From: Epiperipatus broadwayi
Taxonomy: Eukaryota > Onychophora > Udeonychophora > Euonychophora > Peripatidae
Direction: 5' to 3'
DNA length: 64,000 bases
Assembly (NCBI GenBank): GCA_028023455.1
Contig: JAQFVV010000564.1
Coordinates: 186,001-250,000 of the forward strand
The notes below the pieces were generated by a model. That model was given only the letters and a program-made list of their open reading frames with translations, made no database searches and had not been told where the DNA came from. Positions 59,390-64,000 of this stretch are shown here, in pieces (within the stretch, counting starts at the first letter, position 1; each line of letters starts with the position of its first letter). The translations under genes and the position numbers were made by a program.

Positions 59390-60104
59390 AAAACAATTTG
59401 CTAATAATACTTTTGTATATTGAAATTAATCAAAACAAATGGCTAATTGGATTTAAGAAATATAAATGGAAGACAATATAAAGTAAAAGTAAATATATTA
59501 GATAGAAATAATTAATGTTTTTAAATATATAATATAGGAAATTCATTAAGTAATTATGGGGGAAATGTGAAAGAAATTAGAATGAAAATGAATTCAAAAC
59601 AAAGCAAAAATAAATTGGAATAAAAATGTAGTACTATATTTAAACAGACTTTTTATATTATTTTATGGAGCAGAATGTTGAATTTACAAGTTGTTTTTTT
59701 TTAGTATTTGTACAGAGAAAAAAATTAATTGGTAGTATTTGAAGCAGGAATTTGAAGAGAAATGGGGGATGGGTAAAAAAGATAAGTAATTACCATATAT
59801 ATATATATATGCAACATCATGGTCTCATATGGCATTTTACAATCTGTAATGAATTATGCTTATCTTATTTTCATTTGTCATTTAAATCATTCTGGTTATT
59901 TTACCAATAAGTTAAGTTTTGAAGATATAAATGAAAGTTCTGAAGAAGTTGCTGGGGCGATCGGAACTGTGAAAAAGGGTGGTAATTAAAGCATTGTGAA
60001 ACAGTAGCAAAATGCATAGATGAGTTAATATATTATATTTTACCAATTACTGTAACCATTTTTTTTTACCTATATACAATGTAATCTCAATTATTCATTT
60101 TGTA
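59390..60104. other. AT-rich non-coding stretch
   Basis: Nothing recognised; a short (AT)n run at about 59796. Confidence 0.35.
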
Positions 60105-60305
60105 TAACTAACTCCTCACTGATGAAGGCCACAAGCCAGAAACTAGTCTGGCGATATTGGATGAGTAGGCACTAGATGGGAATTTTATGCCCAAGCCTTC
60201 TGGCATCCATTGATTACTCTGGTTGGCACTGAGTGGCACTACTGTATGGAGAGTTTTGCCTGTTTAATAACAGCTATGTGCTAGCATAAGAAATGGTGAT
60301 CATCT
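60105..60305 (+). repeat. Family A fragment with hammerhead-like motif
   Basis: Begins CTCCTCACTGATGAAGGCC, so outer stem I is lost. It keeps CTGATGA, GAAA and CTAGTC, with the A/A clash at the base of stem II. It continues to GAGAGTTTTGCCTG and GCTAGCATAAGAAATGG. A single truncated dispersed copy. Confidence 0.75.
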
Positions 60306-62835
60306 GTTTGTTTGTTTTTTACCTGAAACATAAAAGTAGAAATGAATTAATTTGAAGGGAAGTTTATACATAGAACTGTTATCAAAGTAGACTATAATTA
60401 CCTATAAAAAAGAAAAGATGAAAAGAGTTGATAGATAATCTTAAGAAAGAGAAATTGTGAGGAATAAAGAAAGAGAAAAACTTAATGGTATGTATATGTA
60501 GAATCTATCTTTATAGGAATGCCTGGTGATATTTACTATTGCATATGAAATTTAATGTTTAATAATATTAATTTTTTTAGCTTAGATATACATCATTGTA
60601 GATAAAATAAATTTTTTTATTATTTTTAGAACTATGTGATTTATGCTAATTTTTATCTATTAATTATTTTTCTTTTTGTTTCAATTTGCTTTTTAAGAAC
60701 ATATATCAAATAATTTGTCAGTTTTCAGCAATGTACATTGGAATTAAATGCTTAAATAAATTTTCTTAAATATATGTTGGTTAATTTACATAAAATATTT
60801 AAAAATCAGCATTTATAAAATATTTAAATGTCAACTCATGTCGATCTTCAAAAAAATTATTAAAATTTCAAAATGAGCTAACTTTCAAGATGTCAAATTT
60901 GGTCTGTATTTTGTTTTTAAATTATGTGAAACATAAGAATGGCATAGTTTTTTCGTATTAATTATTTGTATTTTCTGATGATGCATTATCAATATAGCTA
61001 GATAAAACAGTCTTTATATCTTTTTCATACTATGATTATATAATATAAATAATAGAGAAATGCTCATACACTATTTTTAATATTTTTTATGTAAATTATG
61101 CATTAATTTTTTTTTTTTTTTAAGTATTTAATTCTTAATTTTTATACATTTCATAAAAATACTTTTTATTTTCTATATAAAAATTGTTTGATATATAGCT
61201 GGGTCGATTATAGATAGCTATTTGAAAGAAAAATACTAAATTTTACTTGAAATTTGAAAAAAAATCATGTTCTATCCTGTTTTGAATGCTAAAGGTGTAC
61301 ATAGTTTGATATTATAAGCGCTATACAATTTCTATCACTCATTTAAATATATATTTTTATTTTTATTATATGTATATATTTGAAAACAGTCAATTTGCAT
61401 TTTCAATAAATATTTTAACTTGTTTTGAATGTAATTACTAAGATTTTATTTTCACTTTAAAGTATATAGATTTGCATGTTATGATTTAAAGCACTCATTT
61501 AAATTATTCTTAATTCATTACATTGTCAATCAGTAAATACGTTGTGATTATGAAATTAAAATGTCACTTAGCCTATAGGACTCATAATGTTTTGGTTTAA
61601 TAGTACTTGAAATGGGATGAATTGCTTTGAAAGCTTGAATTTATGTTTATTTAAAAGAGAGAATTCTATGTGCATTTAAAAGTCAGGAACAACCTTCTAC
61701 AAAACTTGAAATTATTACCCATTTCAAATTTTATTAAAATTACAAAATTTACGTGATGTTTAAATGTATCTAAATATTTCTATATGATAAATTTTGTAAG
61801 TTTTGTGTTTTTCTTATACTAATATTTAATTATCCACACTGTATATTTCATGCACTATGTCAATTCTGTTTAATAGAAGTACTTTTTTAGGTCAAAAAAG
61901 GAAACCCTAAGATTTTATTTTTGTCAGTGTTTTTTTTAATCAACTTATACAACAATTATAAGTTATTGTTATAAAAATCAATATTATAAATAAATTTATA
62001 TTAAGTATTTTAATATTGTTATATATATATAAGAAATAGAAATAATGCACATCCCTACCTGAAATCTATATAAAATATTTGAACACTCCATAGCTATATT
62101 ATTCCAGCCACCTTCCCCTTTTAAATGTTTTTAGAAAAATTTCCAAATACATTCAATTGTTAAATAAGTATAAATAAAATAATCAGTTTATTGCTCCGGT
62201 ATTCGTAAGAAATTTGAGTACTGAAAATGACAAAGCTGGACCACGATTTGTGGAATTTAAACTCCAGAATATGCCATTATCACTACAACAAACCACGCTG
62301 AGCATTCAGTCATTTGTATAACATTTAGATTAATATGGAACACAACATTGACTTGATGATCCTTAGATTCATAAATATTGAATTTGAGGAGACTAATTAA
62401 CTAGCCTATTTTGTCAAAGATAACCAATAGAAATTTTATATACTTATCCATGATAACCTTTATGATTTCTTCCATTTTTCCCCATTAAAGGCAAGATTAA
62501 TAATGATTTTCAAGCATTATGGACTCACATTAATTGATTTATAGATTTATCTACTATTGTCATGTTGGCAACTTTTTAAATTTTTCCCTTTTTTGATTTT
62601 TTTCTTTTTGCCTAATATTTTTGTATTTTCCCATTGAATGCATATCCATTAGTCCATATATAATCTTCTACTGTAGACACTTATATATTTTTCTTTTGGT
62701 ATTTCAAAGTTAATTCTTATTTTTCAGCATTTCATATTCAGGCTTTATAGAGATTAATGAAAAAAAAAAAATGGAAAAAATTAGATGACCCTCTTAGTAA
62801 AGTATATAAAATTTCAATTGACTCTTGCCTTTGAC
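60306..62835. other. AT-rich non-coding stretch
   Basis: About 2.5 kb with no gene. TGTTTTTAGAAAAATT at 62128 is a block shared with S1 SINE surroundings. Confidence 0.35.
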
Positions 62836-63125
62836 AGAATGGCTTAGCTGGTGAAAGTATATTTTAAAATTCATTGTTCACTAATGTAAAGATCTGCGGT
62901 TTCAGTTTCCATGCTGTTACTGTTCAGACCAGAATTTCTTAAAGAAAAGAGGAGAATAATATCACTCAAAACATGGTGTTCTACACTAACCTGTAAGTTA
63001 TTAATAATAGATGAATGTATATAAAAAGTTGGAATTGATCTAAAAACGTTTAATAATTCTACTAAATGATAGAAATAATTCAAAATATAGCTGCAAGTAA
63101 AATGCCATCATAATTTTTTAAAATA
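62836..63125 (+). repeat. SINE family S1 copy with tRNA-like head
   Basis: TGGCTTAGCTGGTGAAAG (A-box-like, about 62841), then GCGGTTTCAGTTTCCATGC (B-box-like, about 62896), then blocks shared with 38300-38585, ending GCAAGTAAAATGCCATCAT. Non-coding. Confidence 0.55.
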
Positions 63126-63794
63126 AAAAGTAGACATTAAAAAGGTATTTGATATTTTCTTTCTCAAAAGCTGTGGAACTTTTATTAAAGTAGATAGAAA
63201 TTGTATAATATATATGCAAAAATAAAAATAGAAAATATGATTTTGAATAAAATGAAGGTAACCAAAAAATTCAAATAGGAGTGTTGCTCATCATCTACAT
63301 TATTTAAATTTTACCTAGAATAAACAAGATGAATTAAAGTTTATATATTTTTTGAATCTTCTAGAAAAATTTTTGCTGCTACAGAATTTTTTTGCTTAGT
63401 GCATGGAGGTGAAAAGAAAATTGGAGTGAAGAGAGATGGATTTAATTTGATTTAGAAAGATCGGGGAAAATATAGCTAACATTTGGAAAATGATTTGGTA
63501 CGCAGTTTTAAATATATATAAAAAATATTTTTTGTGTGTATGTGTTTACTGCAAGGAGCCTTTAAAACTAAATTGTACCTAAGATTATTGGATTTAAGTA
63601 GGTTTGCTACTAAAGAATCTTTCAATTTAAGAAAGAGTGATTTATTTGAGAAAGAAGATAACATTTGAGGGTGTTTATCTATTGCCATTAAAAAAAAAAG
63701 GAAAGTTTTTCTCCTTTTGTATAAAAAGTTTTGAAGAATAGTAGAAAAAGCATACATTTAAATATAGAGTAAGGGACTTTGGGAAAAATAATGA
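63126..63794. other. AT-rich non-coding stretch
   Basis: The 93-codon minus-strand frame (63476-63757) has no recognised domain and is antisense to possible LINE remnants. Confidence 0.3.
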
Positions 63795-63935
63795 ATATGG
63801 ATTTGCATTTGTATCATACATTGTATATATAATGGTCAGAAGGAAATTAGGCATGCTCTGGTAGAGTATAGCATATGTGATTCATCATTTGAAATGCTTA
63901 AATAAGACTAGGAATGATGTAACAGGTGTATGGTT
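63795..63935 (+). pseudogene. Possible LINE C-terminal remnant
   Basis: NGQKEIRHALVEYSIC on the plus strand resembles EGIENIRHLLIECKC at about 58010, the LINE Cys/His region. It is too short and broken for a firm call. Confidence 0.3.
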
Positions 63936-64000
63936 ATGTAGATCATGTGTAAATATGACTAAACATAGATAGTTTAAAGAAAAAATCAGTAGAAATGAGC

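Overview
This window looks like AT-rich, repeat-dense nuclear DNA from an animal, probably an invertebrate. That view rests on its element content: an RTE-clade LINE, a Ty3-type LTR retrotransposon, Penelope-like elements, a hAT transposon of the GTF2IRD2-like group, a mariner remnant and tRNA-derived SINEs. There is no operon structure, no ribosome-binding-site logic and no convincing host gene. I cannot name the species. Every stretch of coding character that I can read belongs to a mobile element, and all are damaged to some degree.

Layout. 0.4-1.2 kb: two tandem copies of repeat family A. 3.6-4.0 kb: two copies of repeat family B, head to head. 4.5-6.95 kb: a nearly complete but dead hAT transposon. 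7.9-11.0 kb: more family B copies and a MITE-like palindrome. 11.5 kb: a mariner 3' remnant. 14.6 kb: a folded-back family A copy. 22.7-23.9 kb: a near-identical tandem array of 457-bp family A units. 24.8-31.4 kb: a nest, with a SINE inside a Ty3 element inside an RTE relic. 34.7-35.3 and 42.4-44.7 kb: Penelope-like elements as head-to-head palindromes. 44.7-44.9 kb: a hairpin with perfect 81-bp arms. 45.1-45.8 kb: tandem family B. 47.3-48.7 kb: the best RTE copy, 5'-truncated, with an 8-bp target duplication and one in-frame stop. 49.4, 51.1-52.2 and 57.4 kb: further RTE pieces. 57.8-59.4 kb: an inverted-repeat-bounded segment holding a LINE C-terminus. The rest is AT-rich non-coding DNA with scattered SINE fragments.

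The most notable feature is in family A. Each unit of the 22.7-23.9 kb array carries a complete type I hammerhead ribozyme core: the CTGATGA box, a perfect 4-bp stem II, GAAA, a minimal stem III ending in GTC, and a two-part stem I. The cleavage sites are exactly 457 nt apart, so a transcript would be cut into unit-length monomers. This is the architecture described for retrozymes, which are small non-autonomous retroelements with hammerhead ribozymes, thought to rely on Penelope-like reverse transcriptases in animals. Family B, with a period of about 450-480 bp, carries a different hammerhead-like core (CTGATGA, a stem II of up to 6 bp, GAAA), less completely folded in most copies. Penelope-like remnants in the same window make a plausible but unproven source of the enzyme. 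Ribozyme activity is inferred from sequence only.
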